A stretch of 64,000 nt of DNA, taken from assembly GCA_018857735.1 (NCBI GenBank), contig JABMCL010000882.1, positions 655,001 through 719,000 of the forward strand, written 5' to 3'. Origin of the DNA: Alviniconcha marisindica. Lineage: Eukaryota; Mollusca; Gastropoda; Provannidae. The notes below the pieces were generated by a model. It worked only from the letters and a program-made list of their open reading frames with translations. It made no database searches and was not told the origin of the DNA. Positions 48,451 to 60,346 of the stretch are shown here, in pieces; position 1 is the first letter of the stretch, and every line of letters starts with the position of its first letter. The translations under genes and the position numbers were made by a program.

Positions 48451-51400
48451 ATGCATGTGTGTGTGTGTGTATGCACGAGTGTGTGTGCATGAACCACAGA
48501 AAATCTGGAACTTTGAGACGCAATCTGTCTTTTTCAGAACACTCTGTTGATTTTGATGATTTTCCAGAACAAATACGTGAGAGCCATAACAGTAGGCATG
48601 TCTCATTGTCTGTATATAATACACCAGATGACCTCCAGAGAGTTCAGCTGGGGAATGCTACAACATACAATATCTGACTCTGAGCCTTGATCATCTAATA
48701 AATAATACTAAACGAGTAACAGCAGCAGCTAATGTATGGAGTCTTCCTTACCACCCGTCCTTGAATCAGTGAAAGAAGTTTCCGGACACGAAACATCTTG
48801 ACATCCTCTTTTCGAGTGAGCAAGAACAGCAAGTGGCACACATGGGGTAGCTAAACAAAAAGAAAGAACAACAGAATGTTATTGATCTACAGATTACTGC
48901 ATTACTTGTCTTATAAACAACTACTGATCTGAGAAAGTGCTGCGTGACAAAATCAAGGAGATTTGGAGCAATATTTAACAATCAAATCTGGAGTTTACTA
49001 TTAAGTATAAAAACCAGTCCTTAATAAAGCTGGAAATAACAAAAACTAAATATTTGTTGAACAAAGTAGTATGTGAGAGAAGAGAGAAACATTATAAGCT
49101 GGAAATAACAAAAACTAAATATTTGTTGAACAAAGTAGTATGTGAGAGAAGAGAGAAACATTCTATAATTTTTAAGAGACTATTTGTGCTAGAAAATTCC
49201 ATCTCTGCATTCAATTTCAAGAGTACACTGCAGAAGTGGGCACAGGGACTCAGAAACTTTTAACCAAAGATCAAACTTCAAAAACTGAGGCAGATAATGC
49301 ATTCCACATTTCCAAATGGACAGCTGTCATGCTTTTTGAAATCTAACTTTTGTCCCACTTGAAGCTGAACCAAGACAAGTAACAACTTGTCCATACGATA
49401 CAGTGTCAGCTGTAAAGCTACTGCAGTTTTGTTTCCACACTAATCATTTTGATTAAAGCAAGGAGCATGCTGTCAAAGTATAGATTATTATTGTATTATA
49501 TTAACTTTCCTAGAGGAAGACATAAGAACCCATGAGGTTGCTTCACAGCATACTGACCATGGCCTGGCTGTCTAGGAAGAGGAAGAGAATGCCATAGAGA
49601 CAGTGAAGGTTATCATAGCCATCAATGTAGTCGTAGACAACCAGCATCCAGCGAACCAGAAGAGTCTGCAGATAAACATAAAATCACATAATGTAGGATG
49701 TTGCATGAGAAGCATATAAAGCACCTACATCTAACATGAACTCAAAGTGCACAATACAAAACAACAGGGTCAACAAAAATATACAGCACAAAGTGATCAA
49801 AGAAACCCTACTATTGACCTAATCACTCATGTATCAATATAATCCAGAAATCAGATTATCTTCAAGTTCACAAGTTGAGAATCTGTCCACAAATGTTACA
49901 GACAGTATCAGGAGCTTCACACAAACTTAGTCTTGCTTTTAGGTGTTTCAAAATTTAAGTTGTGAATTAAGATTATGGTCTTTTTCTAGACCTATGAACT
50001 TTGAAATGACCACAGCTCAGGACTGATAAGTGAGGCCTGCTGCATCAGACAAATGTTTAAAAAAGAAAAAGAAAAGGCAACATCTTCTGTCTTTCTGTGG
50101 CTACTAGTACTACATATTTACCACATGCTGACACGAAGTGCATATATATACATGCACAACAATATAGTTTCAATATAAGGCGCTGTAGTAAACTGAAGCA
50201 TCTAAAAAGACAAAACCCACTGAACAAGTGAAGTAATGCTGACATTAAAAGAAATGTGTCCTTACCTGAATAGCTATGGGTGGTTTATTGGTGGACATCC
50301 ATGAGATTGCCTTGACAACAGCTTCTTGCGGCACTTTTGATTTTGGCATTAAACAGCGGATCAGCTGACGACTTACAGACTGAGCTGCAAAATACAAGTC
50401 AGGAGAATTTATTGTTTAATTCTGTCCAAAATAAAAAATGTGCATCTAATGCTTGAACATAAGAACATCTACTTTGTGACTTACATTTGCCAGTTCAGTG
50501 CAGGTAAAACATAGCAGCCCTCTTAACTGTTAGTGTTACTGTTAACTGACCCAAAAGTGAAAAGACTAATTCAAAAAAACAGAAACAAAAAAAGAAAGTA
50601 GACCATTACCATGTCACTCCGTCCCCATTCTCTTTTTTAAAAATTATTGTTCTTGTTTTCTCATCTGGAATTTGAGCATCATCCATGCATTATTAAAGAA
50701 AGAATTGCAAATGTGATTGTGAGCACACATGTATCAGTGACTCAGTCTATCACATTTCACAACTAAAATAGTAAAAATGACACAGGGTGGTCACATACAA
50801 AATTAAAACACAAGTACACACCAAAGTATCCACTTGCTGCAACGTCCAGCAAAGTTGAAATGTGCTGAGGCTCCAGACCAGTTTCCTCAGCAGTATTTTT
50901 CACAGTTTCCAGAGACTGCTGTAGTTGCACATTCCCTTTCATCTTGACTTTTGTCTTGCCTGCAACAAACAATACCTCCTTTCAATCACAACTGTCATCA
51001 AGCCTAAAAGAGCCAAAGTCAAACAGGGCTCCCATTAGCGAGCATTTTAAGAAGGTCCCTGGGGCTCCCTGCTACAACTTTCAGAGGGACCTTGGGCAGT
51101 TTTAAACAGTCAAGTCTAGTATGAAATGAAGTATTCTGCATTGCATATGATGCCATTTGTCGCTTCTACAACTCAGTTCTGGTTTGATACACACCAGATC
51201 TAATTTGTGCCAGCTGGATAGCTGATGTATGCTGGATGATGGATCTAACTTGTACCAGCTGGATAGCAGATATATACCAGATATATCTTGCACCAGCCAG
51301 ACAGCTAAAAAAGTCTGGATCTAACTTGTGTTACATCAGCTGGACAACTCATGTATATATGCTGGACAACTGATACATGCTGGATCAAACTAGCATCACC

Positions 51401-52526
51401 TGGACAATGGATACATGCCAGACAACTGATACTTGTCTGATCTGGACAACTGATACATGATGGAAAACTGATACTTGTTGGATCTAACTTGCATCAGCTG
51501 GACAACTGATACATGATGGATCTAACTCGCATCAGCTGGACAACTGATGCATGCTGGACAATTCATACATGCCAGATCTAATTTGCATCAGCCAGACAAC
51601 CGATGCTTGTCTATCTACATTGCATCAGCTGGACAACGATACATGTCAGACAACTGATACATGTCACTTGTCAGATCTAACTTGCATCATCAGGACAACT
51701 AAAACACACCTCACAACTGATCCATGCCAGATCTAACTTGCATCAGCTGGACAACTGATACATGCCAGACAACTGATCCATGCCGGATCTAACTTGCATC
51801 AGCAGGACAACTGATCCTTGCCGGATCTAACGTGCATCAGCTGGACAACAACAGATGCCAGATCTAACTTACATCAGCTGAATAATTGATAGATACTGGA
51901 TCTAACTTGCATCAGCTGGACAACTCATACATGTCACTTTGTCAGATATAACTTGCATCAGCTGGACAACTGATACATGCCAGATCTTACTTGCATCAGC
52001 TGAACAACTGATACATGCTGGACAACTAATTCATGTCAGATCTAACTTGCATCAGCTGGACAACTGACACACATAGGATCTAACTTGCACCAGCTTGACA
52101 ACTGATACATGTTGGAGCTAACAGGGCAGTTTTAAAGGGTCCTCTAATATGAATCGGTAGTTGTGCAGAAGTATTCTGCTTTGCATACACTGCCCTTTGT
52201 CCCATCTACAACTCAGTTCTGGTTTCAGATCTGTCAGACAATGTCATGTTTACTACTGGTTTAGTTGTACACTTTCAGGTATGCTGGCTCATTATAGCAG
52301 TAATAGGTTTATTCAAAGGCCTATTCTCATAAGTTCTCCATGTCAGTAGTACTCTGGTTGTTGGCAGCTCTGCCACCTCTGTAGCTGTGTTTTACTTTTA
52401 GTAGCATCCAACAGTCAGCATGAAAAGGATTTTTAAGTAGCATGGTAAGAAAGCAAAATGTGTGGCAATTTCAAACACAAGACAATGTTGGATGTTTTTT
52501 AAAGCGATTGGTAAGCCAGAATAATA

Positions 52527-52567
<41 letters not shown>

Positions 52568-53727
52568 CCTGTGCGTGTGTATGCACATTGTTATTATTTT
52601 GTTGTTGTTATTTGTGGTTTTGATTCCTGGCAGTGGTACTGGTAGTACCCGTGCTGGTAGCAGTGGCAGGAGAATTTTCTTCACCTGCTCTTATTTTATC
52701 ATCTGTTCCATCCCCGGGTTACACCAGTAGCAACTACTGAACTAGCAAGTAGCAAAAAAAGGATCTTGGTCATACTGCCAAATGGCAAGTGGTGCCAAGG
52801 TCACAACATGCAGTTCAAGCTCTTCCCAGCAAGAACACAGTACAGTCTGAGCTCTTCCTTTCTACCCAGAACACTCAAGGACTGGAAATGCCTGCCCAAG
52901 AAAGTAGTTGAGGCCATCACGCTTGACACTTTTGTGTCAAGGGCCTCCTCCCTATAATTGTATTAATCCTCGCAACTCTCCCTCCCCACCCCAATTCCCC
53001 TTCAACTGACATTGAACATACCAATGGAGCTTTAGGGCAACCCCCCCCCCCCCTCCCCCCTGCCAAGTGTCTAGGCGCCAGAATGATCAGTAATTTGATC
53101 GCAGACCCTCAACATGAAGAAGAAGTTACAACTTACACTGTTTGAAGTTTACAGCCAAATACAATTCAACTGTAGTTCTACTAGTTGTGATACCCCTTCC
53201 CAGTGTGAACTAATAGTAATACTTATGCATAAAGAAGTTGGTCACCTACATAGTTAGAACCATGGACATACGTATACATAGGTCCATGGTTAGAACACGA
53301 ATAGCTTCAATAAGATGCCCGATTCCTGGATGCAGCAACGTTATGAACGTACCCCACAGATGCTGCGCTTAATAGTTAATTTCAACTAGTTCAAGAAAGC
53401 GCCCTGGTACCAGCGCCCTTTATTCTAATCCAACATTATTCAAGAATATGGGTCACTTTTGCTGAACTCTGCCAAATACCGTTGTTTTCCTGTACGAAAT
53501 GAGCTGTGTTTCATTCCTGTGCATCATAAATGAAATTGATCGATCAATGCAGACCAAGCAGACGACACAGCGGCCATCATAGCCGAGTCGTAATCTCGGA
53601 ACGTAACCCTGCTCTGCACAAAAGGAACACAACATTTTGGGTTAATATGCCTGTACTTACATTTTGCAAAGTACCGGACAGCGGCTTCTACTGTCAGTTT
53701 TCCGCGATCATCACTTTTCGCATTCAT
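38121..53727 (-). CDS. Centromere protein I (CENP-I / Mis6), 18 exons
   Basis: Inner-kinetochore subunit of the CCAN (CENP-H/I/K/M module). Exons: 53727-53661, 50959-50822, 50384-50266, 49665-49558, 48850-48752, 47267-47181, 46686-46522, 45720-45553, 45148-45028, 44521-44439, 43705-43588, 43126-43062, 42341-42208, 41831-41675, 41241-41117, 40629-40374, 39294-39253 and 38240-38121 (TGA). All phases agree and total 723 codons; human CENP-I has about 750. Diagnostic matches are TLLDVAASGYFG, EAVVKAISWMS, VRWMLVVYDYIDG, HVCHLLFLLTRKEDVK, FRVRKLLSL, SSVYFKCQCLL and YLEFLQQQHLGG. The protein is alpha-solenoid-like, without membrane segments. The frame stays open upstream to ATGs at 53826 and 53844, which would add up to 39 residues, so the start is uncertain. 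Introns hold several arrays, and exon 12 has a decayed twin. Confidence 0.93.
38990..39200. repeat. Inverted pair of dispersed fragments
   Basis: GCTCAAGAGCAGAGAATAGC then GCTATATAAAAGCGAT at 39011-39046 is mirrored by ATCGCTTTTATACAGCTCTA and TTCTCCACTCTCAAGCAGAC at 39110-39150. It lies in a CENPI intron. The right part equals the fragment family at 15133. Confidence 0.7.
39811..40255. repeat. 46-bp tandem array with a two-unit (92-bp) higher-order pattern
   Basis: Units alternate between GAGACTTGGCCAAAATGGCA, GTGCTTGCAGTCATGTTATT, AGTTCT and GAGACTTGACCAAAATGGTA, GTGCTCACAGTCATGTTACT, ACTTCT. About 9-10 units lie in the intron downstream of CENPI exon 40374-40629, ending about 120 bp from its donor. 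Confidence 0.9.
43140..43209 (-). pseudogene. Decayed tandem duplicate of CENPI exon 12
   Basis: The block repeats exon 43062-43126 at a 76-bp offset. It retains a TTTTTTCAG acceptor and the first codons (ATTTGAATGATTTAATGCTG), but CTTTGACAG introduces an in-frame TGA and the CAAG/GTAAGG donor is lost. It lies immediately upstream of the real exon in transcription order. Confidence 0.85.
49029..49165. repeat. Two-copy 69-bp duplication
   Basis: GCTGGAAATAACAAAAACTA then AATATTTGTTGAACAAAGTA and GTATGTGAGAGAAGAGAG starts at 49029 and 49098. Near-identity implies a recent event, in a CENPI intron. Confidence 0.92.
51091..52215. repeat. Degenerate ~35-bp array bounded by ~100-bp direct repeats
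   Basis: The interior repeats CATCAGCTGGACAACTGATA, CATGCTGGATCTAACTTG about 25 times with variants. Left (51091-51185) and right (52125-52217) boundaries share GGGCAGTTTTAAA, GAAGTATTCTGC, TTGCATA and CTACAACTCAGTTCTGGTTT. It lies in CENPI intron 1. Confidence 0.8.
52530..52575. repeat. (GT)n microsatellite
   Basis: A pure GT run of about 30 bp followed by GTATGTGTGCCTGTGCGTGT. Confidence 0.9.
52745..53120 (+). mobile_element. Non-LTR retrotransposon 3' end (ORF2 C-terminus plus 3' UTR)
   Basis: The plus-strand frame ends SSSFLPRTLKDWKCLPKKVV then TLDTFVSRASSL and a stop. The pattern FxPRTxxDWNxLP...DTFxSR is characteristic of the C-terminus of one LINE group. A C-rich 3' UTR (C13 at 53041) and a GAAGAAGAAG tail near 53117 follow. 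It is 5'-truncated, in CENPI intron 1. Confidence 0.75.
53258..53291. repeat. Short inverted repeat, 10-bp arms
   Basis: AACCATGGAC and GTCCATGGTT flank a 14-bp centre containing ATACGTATAC. Significance is unknown. Confidence 0.6.
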
Positions 53728-53844
53728 ATTTGTCAACAAATCTGAAAAAAACTTCCGCCAAATTTTGAACAAGAATGACTCTCCATCAGTCTCAGCAGTT
53801 CTCGCCAAACCTCGCGTATGTAGCATTTTTGAGAATTGCACCAA

Positions 53845-53911
53845 ATGAAGACAATTATTTTTAAGTATTTACCCCGAATGGTTTTGTGTTGGGTTTGTTT
53901 TTTCTAACTGC

Positions 53912-53942
<31 letters not shown>

Positions 53943-54416
53943 GGGGAGGCCTAACAACTCAACTAAAGCGAAACAAACAACTCGCGTACCCTTTAACTTG
54001 CTCTTCCATTGAAAGTTTCAACAGTTGTGGTGAACAAAGTCACATAGACAATCAACTGTTGAGAACAACTGAAGCAAAAGACGTGTCCAAGTACGTGAGA
54101 GCCCAGCTCCACCTCCCTGTTCGCTGCAGTTTTGGGCTTCCAGTCACTTGCCTCGCCGTTCCTTTTCTCCATTAATTATGAGCACCCATAATTATGCACT
54201 TTTTTTTTTTTTTTTGTACCTGTTAATTGTTATGCTCTTATGCATCGTACATGCGTTTCCATGCAACCGCCATTGAAAAATAGGAAACGGGTAGATTTAA
54301 TCAGATCCATTGGTATTATTTGAAGAGCTTTAGTAACAACACAGGAAATGTTTGGCTCGAAACAGAAAATGTTTACAGTTATAAACAATGTTTATATAAG
54401 TGAGATGGGTGGTTAA
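53845..54416. other. Upstream region of CENPI; G-run
   Basis: A run of about 30 G lies at 53913-53941. T17 occurs at 54201-54217. No divergent gene is recognised on the plus strand. Confidence 0.45.
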
Positions 54417-54600
54417 GGTAGGTAGTGTTGCTTAATGTCCTCAGATGTCAGTTGACATATCACTTTTTTATTAGGGACAAGCGGAGACCAATGCCGAAGC
54501 ATGGTTCAATATAGCTTTACATCCACGGAAACCAGAAGGCTCGTTAGGATGGACAGCCCAGGACGGCCACCTTGACTCTCACACAGCTCCTGAACTATGT
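54417..54600 (-). mobile_element. Dimeric-tail SINE-like element, copy 7
   Basis: Minus-oriented full copy with a GGTAGGTAG tail. TGGGTGGTTAAG occurs immediately before and after, a clear 12-bp target site duplication. A 12-bp insertion (ACTTTTTTATTA) lies in the second tail hairpin. Confidence 0.9.
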
Positions 54601-56243
54601 TGGGTGGTTAAGCTCGAGTTTACATATATATATATACATGAATAGGCAGTAGACAGCACTATATTTCTCTTTCTCTCCCCTTTTTCATTTAGAACATGCA
54701 AAGGTACCCCATTCAGTGTTAGTGTTTGTTTAATGTACAAATATAGACTGTACACACACACACACACACAACACACACACACACAGAGTCAAACAAATGA
54801 ATCATAATGGACAAATGGTTAAATGCTTGATTTATTGTAATAAAATTTCTTTTTTTTCTTTTTTGTATTTGACCAACAATCACGTTCTGTCAAAAGACTG
54901 TATCATGTTTGTTCCCTCCCCCTGACAATGGTAGATCTGACCTTTTCATACCTGGAAAATATTTTCCAAACAGGAACCTCTTCTACTAGTTCTAGTTCTT
55001 GTATTTGACCCTATTACACTGCTTGTTCAGTTCCATTAACATTTCATGGTAGCAGTTGCAAAACACTTATCTGTTTAAGCCTGAATTCCCAAAACAATTT
55101 TCTGCTCAAAACCGCTTTCCCAAAACATTTTTGGGGGTTTAAAACTGCAGGTTCCAGGTTTTCACTGATCTGATTGATTGATGGCATTGTGTAGGCTTCA
55201 TAAAGTTCTCCTATTGCTCTGTATATTCATCACTTCAATGCCAGTCTACTGAATAGCACAAACGGATGGATCTTACATGTGCCAACATGTAAGATCCCAA
55301 ACCATTTTTGGTGAGAGATGCATTAATGGCCAGTAGTATGAAAGTGTAAAAACGATAACACAGTGGTCAGCATCACTGTGGTCACTCCATAAAGACATTC
55401 TTTCTTCATCTGTTCAGCTTGTTCTGTTTTATTTTCTGGGGAAAAAATACTTAAATAGCATGTCAAGGAGAAGGAGACTGCAGTGATTTCAGGAATAATT
55501 AATGGAGCTAATCTCATCTGTCAGTTTGGGAACAAATAGGGACAGCAATGAATGTGGTTTGCTTGGTAAATTGGGTAAATAAATGAAACGCGTTCAATTC
55601 TATGTCAACATACACACAAATCACAAGACATAGCTCATGCCCAACATGAGTGTGAACACATTTGCACACCCACACTGTAGCTCAAAACTACTCATGACAA
55701 ATACCTCAAAAACAAATTCTAATCACTTATCACAAATGAACTGCATTCTGCAAAATCACACAAAAACAAGACAGTAATTTAACCACTTTAAAAAGATCCA
55801 CTTTTGCCAGTACTCTAAAGATTCACACACTTGCACAAGAACGTATATTATGTGTATTCTCACATTCACAAACACACACCTGCATATAATATTCCCACAC
55901 AAATCAACACTGCAGACCAATCCAATCATGTAGCCTAGTCTTGGAATAAGCCTAGCTGATCATACAAATGTAATACAGCTATCATTAGTATCACCAGTTT
56001 AATACAACAGTTGCACCATATTATTATAAAAAACAATGGCAGTCAGTCAAGCACATTATTTAACTGCATTCACCTACTCAAACATACTCACACATTTCTG
56101 TGCACCTCCCACCCTTCAAACTCCATACATCAACTCCCAGTCCCCCCACACACAATTTCCTGCACCCCCCCCCCCCTTTCAAACCCATACATCAACTCAC
56201 AGTCTTATCACACCCACTGCCATCCCCTCTTGAACACACACAA
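54601..56243. other. Intergenic between COMMD2 and CENPI
   Basis: AT-rich with a short CA run at 54753-54784. A perfect 12-bp hairpin occurs at 55269-55296 (GATCTTACATGT, GCCA loop, ACATGTAAGATC). C-rich runs lie at 56160-56180. No gene is recognised; the left part should hold the COMMD2 3' UTR. Confidence 0.45.
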
Positions 56244-59200
56244 CTATTTGATATTCCGAGTGATTCGTCTGCAGTAAGGTGACTTGATTTCCTGCAGAGC
56301 GGCATCCAGAACTTGGGTCAGGTGAATAAGGTTAACAGGGTCTGTCTGCAGCAGGTGAACGTCTGTTGCTTCTCCATCCTTTGTCTGAAACTTGAGGAGA
56401 ACCTGCGGTGTCGTTTGGTGACGAAGAGAGCGACTTGCGAGCTGTCAACAGACAACAACAACAAAAATAGCACTAAGACTGTGTTTTAGTTTAGAATCAG
56501 AGATTACTTCTGAAGTATCATTATAACACCTTATATTTCATCTGAAGATGATGTGTGGCTGCTGTGTTTTAGTTTAGAATCAAAGATTACTTCTGAAGTA
56601 TCATTATAACACCCTTATATGTCCACTGAAGATGACGAGTGGCTGCTGTGTTTTAGTTTAGAATCAGAGATTACTTCTGAAGTATCATTATAACACCCTT
56701 ATATTTCCTCTGAAGATGACGTGTGGCTGCTGTGTTTTAGTTTAGAATCAGAGATTACTTCTGATGTATCATCATAACACCCTTATATTTCCTCTGAAGA
56801 TGACGTGGGGCTGCCCATATGGCACAGCAATAAAACAAAAAAAGGTCACACATGTCAATGTCCAATGGCATATCCTGGGTGCCCCCTAGAGTGTTCAGCT
56901 GGGAAACACTACAATGACAAAACAAACTCTAATGCTTTTTTTCACGTATCTTCTAACCCACACTCACCCTTTTCAGTTTGTGTACAATGAATTCACCTCC
57001 TACTGATTTAACAACATGAATGGTACCCACCTGAGGAACGAATAACATTAATCATCCTTCAAATCACAAGAGCCCTGAACACTGACAGTGGGGCCAATTA
57101 ACCTAACAACAACAACAAAATGTCCATGGACTGAGTGTGGGGATGCTGTATTTACACTTGACCATCCTGGGACAGGTGCTCGCATTCCACTGTACGTCAA
57201 TGCTGTCTGGAACACAGAGCTGCAGTCTGGAATTCCCTGGGTAAGGCACAGCAGTCACAAACACGTCTGGGGCATGGCATCAGACTTCTGAAGTCGGGGC
57301 CCAGATCAGGGATGTAAATGCAGCTGCACATGCTGAGTGGCCTGTAGCGCAAATGGCCCCAGTATACCCCACCCCTCATCCTCTCTCTCACACACATCAT
57401 GAAATCTCAGCTACTCTCTGCTATAACCAGTAGCCATAGTTATAGCCAAGGCAATTAGGCCTGATTTCATGGGCCTGTTCTAGTCTGGAACCCTTGAGGT
57501 GCGTAGATAAGCTCCAGCCTTTTTTCCCTCGGTCCCGCGCCCCTTTGTCTCTTCCCTGCTCCCTGCTTACTCTGCACTGGATGTCCTTCCCTCCCTAGCA
57601 TTGTCTTTTGGTACACACTGAATAAATACCTCAGAAACTCACTGTGTGTGATTCTGGTCTAGTAATGGAGTGAGAGGACATAACACTCTCCATCGCTAAC
57701 AGTTGTTCACACTGCAACAGCGCGCCTGGCAGCTATACAGCCCTCAAGAAAAACTAATGCAATCCTTTCCACCCTCAAGCAGACCCAGTGAGACGGTACA
57801 TGAAGCCAACAACGCCAAGAAAGCCAGGCGCACCAGACGCATCTCTTTCACTTACTGTGCCTTTCCCTCCAAACCATCTCAGGTGCTACTTTATCAGACG
57901 CGGAGACATCAGATTTACCTGCACGTCAAAGCGCCACTGCAGACTGTGATAGTGAGGCAGGTCCATGGACATGTGGGAGAGGATGGAACGGATCTCGTTG
58001 CGATTGGACAAATAGAGCTCCAGCAGAAGGCTGCACAGCTCCTCCGAGAAACCCAGCGTGATGATGGAATCCTGGAAATCTATCTCGTTCAGCTGAAAGG
58101 GAGAGCAGAAACCAACACTCAGGATAAGTCTTGCTTAGCTGAAAGGAAGAGCAGAAACCAACACTCGGAATAAATCTCGTTCAGCTGAAAGGGAGAGCAG
58201 AAACCAACACTCAGAATAAATCTTGTTTAGCTGAAAGGGAGAGCAGAAACCAACACACGGAATAAATCTTGTTTACTGAAAGGGAGAGCTGAGAGGGGGG
58301 AGCAGAAACCAACACTCGGAATAAATCTCGTTTAACTGAGAGGGAGAGCAGCCAACACCAAAAAACTCGGAATAAATCTCGTTCAGCTGAGAGGGAGAGC
58401 AGAAACCAACACTCGGAATAAATCTCGTTCAGCTGAGAGGGAGAGCAGAAACCAACACTCGGAATAAATCTCGTTCAGCTGAAAGGGAGAGCAGAAACCA
58501 ACACTCGGAATAAATCTCGTTCAGCTGAAAGGGAGAGCAGAAACCAACACTCGGAATAAATCTCGTTCAGCTGAAGGGAGAGCAGAAACCAACACTCGGA
58601 ATAAATCTCGTTCAGCTGAAAGGGAGAGCAGAAACCAACACTCGGAATAAATCTCGTTCAGCTGAGAGGGAGAGCAGAAACCAACACTCGGAATAAATCT
58701 CGTTCAGCTAAAGAGGGAGAGCAGAAACCAACACTCGGAATAAATCTCGTTCAGCTAAAGAGGGAGAGCAGAAACCAACACTCGGAATAAATCTCGTTCA
58801 GCTAAAGAGGGAGAGCAGAAACCAACACTCGGAATAAATCTCGTTCAGCTGAAAGGGAGAGCAGAAACCAACACTCGGAATAAATCTCGTTCAGCTGAAG
58901 AGGGAGAGCAGAAACCAACACTCGGAATAAATCTCGTTCAGCTGAAAGGGAGAGCAGAAACCAACACTCGGAATAAATCTCGTTCAGCTGAAAGGGAGAG
59001 CAGAAACCAACACTCGGAATAAATCTCGTTCAGCTGAAAGGGAGAGCAGAAACCAACACTCGGAATAAATCTCGTTCAGCTGAAGGAGGGAGAGCAGAAA
59101 CCAACACTCGGAATAAATCTCGTTCAGCTGAAAGGCAAAACAAGAGCAGAAAACCCAACACTCGGAATAAATCTCGTTCAGCTGAAAGGGAGAGCAGAAA

Positions 59201-60315
59201 CCAACACTCGGAATAAATCTCGTTCAGCTGAAGGGGAGAGCAGAAACCAACACTCAGAATAAGGTGCAAACAGCCAAATGAAGGAACGTGAATTTAAAAC
59301 AAAGGAAAGAATAAATAACTTTATGCATGAACGAGCAATTGACTAGACAGAAGGATGGATTGACGGACAGATACATGTATCAAAATACTTGGACGAATGT
59401 GAATGTGATTTATGTGCATCTGAGTCATATTCACAAATTACGTGACAAGGTGCATGTTGCTTGCATCTGCTTGGGTGAGCTCACTCATTGCAACTTAGCA
59501 AGTACAATTGCTAGTGAACTGCTACTAGTGTATTTTAATTTAATCAGAATTATACTATACTAATTAAGTTATTCCATGTATGCTGTTTTATGGATTGTCC
59601 ATTGTTCCTCTACTATTGTTGCATTCCCTATTTGTTTATTGTCTTGTAAAATGCAGTTGTAGTTTAATGTAATTATTACATTTATACAATTTTATTCATG
59701 TACAGTATTTTTTGTATTTTTATCAATTGGTCATAATCTTTGTTTTATCTGATGCAACTGTATTACTTAGATCCTGCTTTTTATACATGTATTTCTTAGC
59801 TCTGTAATATGAGACTGATGTGATGCTGTGCTGTGTCTGGAGCTTGCTTTTACAACTGGGACAGAGCATTATAAATAAAATTTATTATTAGTAGTAATAT
59901 TACAAAGTAAGGGCTTCCCACAGCTCACCACTGACAGTGAGTGAACCCCAACATGTGGTGGCTGCATCAGTGAAAAACACCTGACAGCCTGACTCACCAT
60001 TAGTTTGGAACTCTCTGACAGTAAGTACATCATGCCTTCAACACCATGCTGCACCGTTTCGGCGCCCACACCCAGCTTTTCTGAAGCAGATCAAACAACA
60101 AAATCATCGTCAGAGTGGTTGTGAGAACAGAACAATTACATGTGTGATATATATTGATATACAACATGCACACACACACACACATTCACACCCAGCTTCT
60201 CTGAAGCAGATCAAGTGATAAAATCACCATCAGAGTGGTCATGAGAACAGAATAATTACATGTATAACATATGATACACACACACTCACACACATGCATG
60301 CACGTGCGTGTGCAC

Positions 60316-60346
<31 letters not shown>

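Noticed and set aside
49054..49263. Small plus-strand frame with a repeated VVCERREKH segment
   Set aside because: It is a by-product of the 69-bp duplication in a CENPI intron and is antisense to the gene.
58093..59262. Genuine coding repeats (open frames with AERDLFRVL-like repeats)
   Set aside because: The unit is 46 bp, so no frame persists. The array lies between two COMMD2 exons that join in phase without it.
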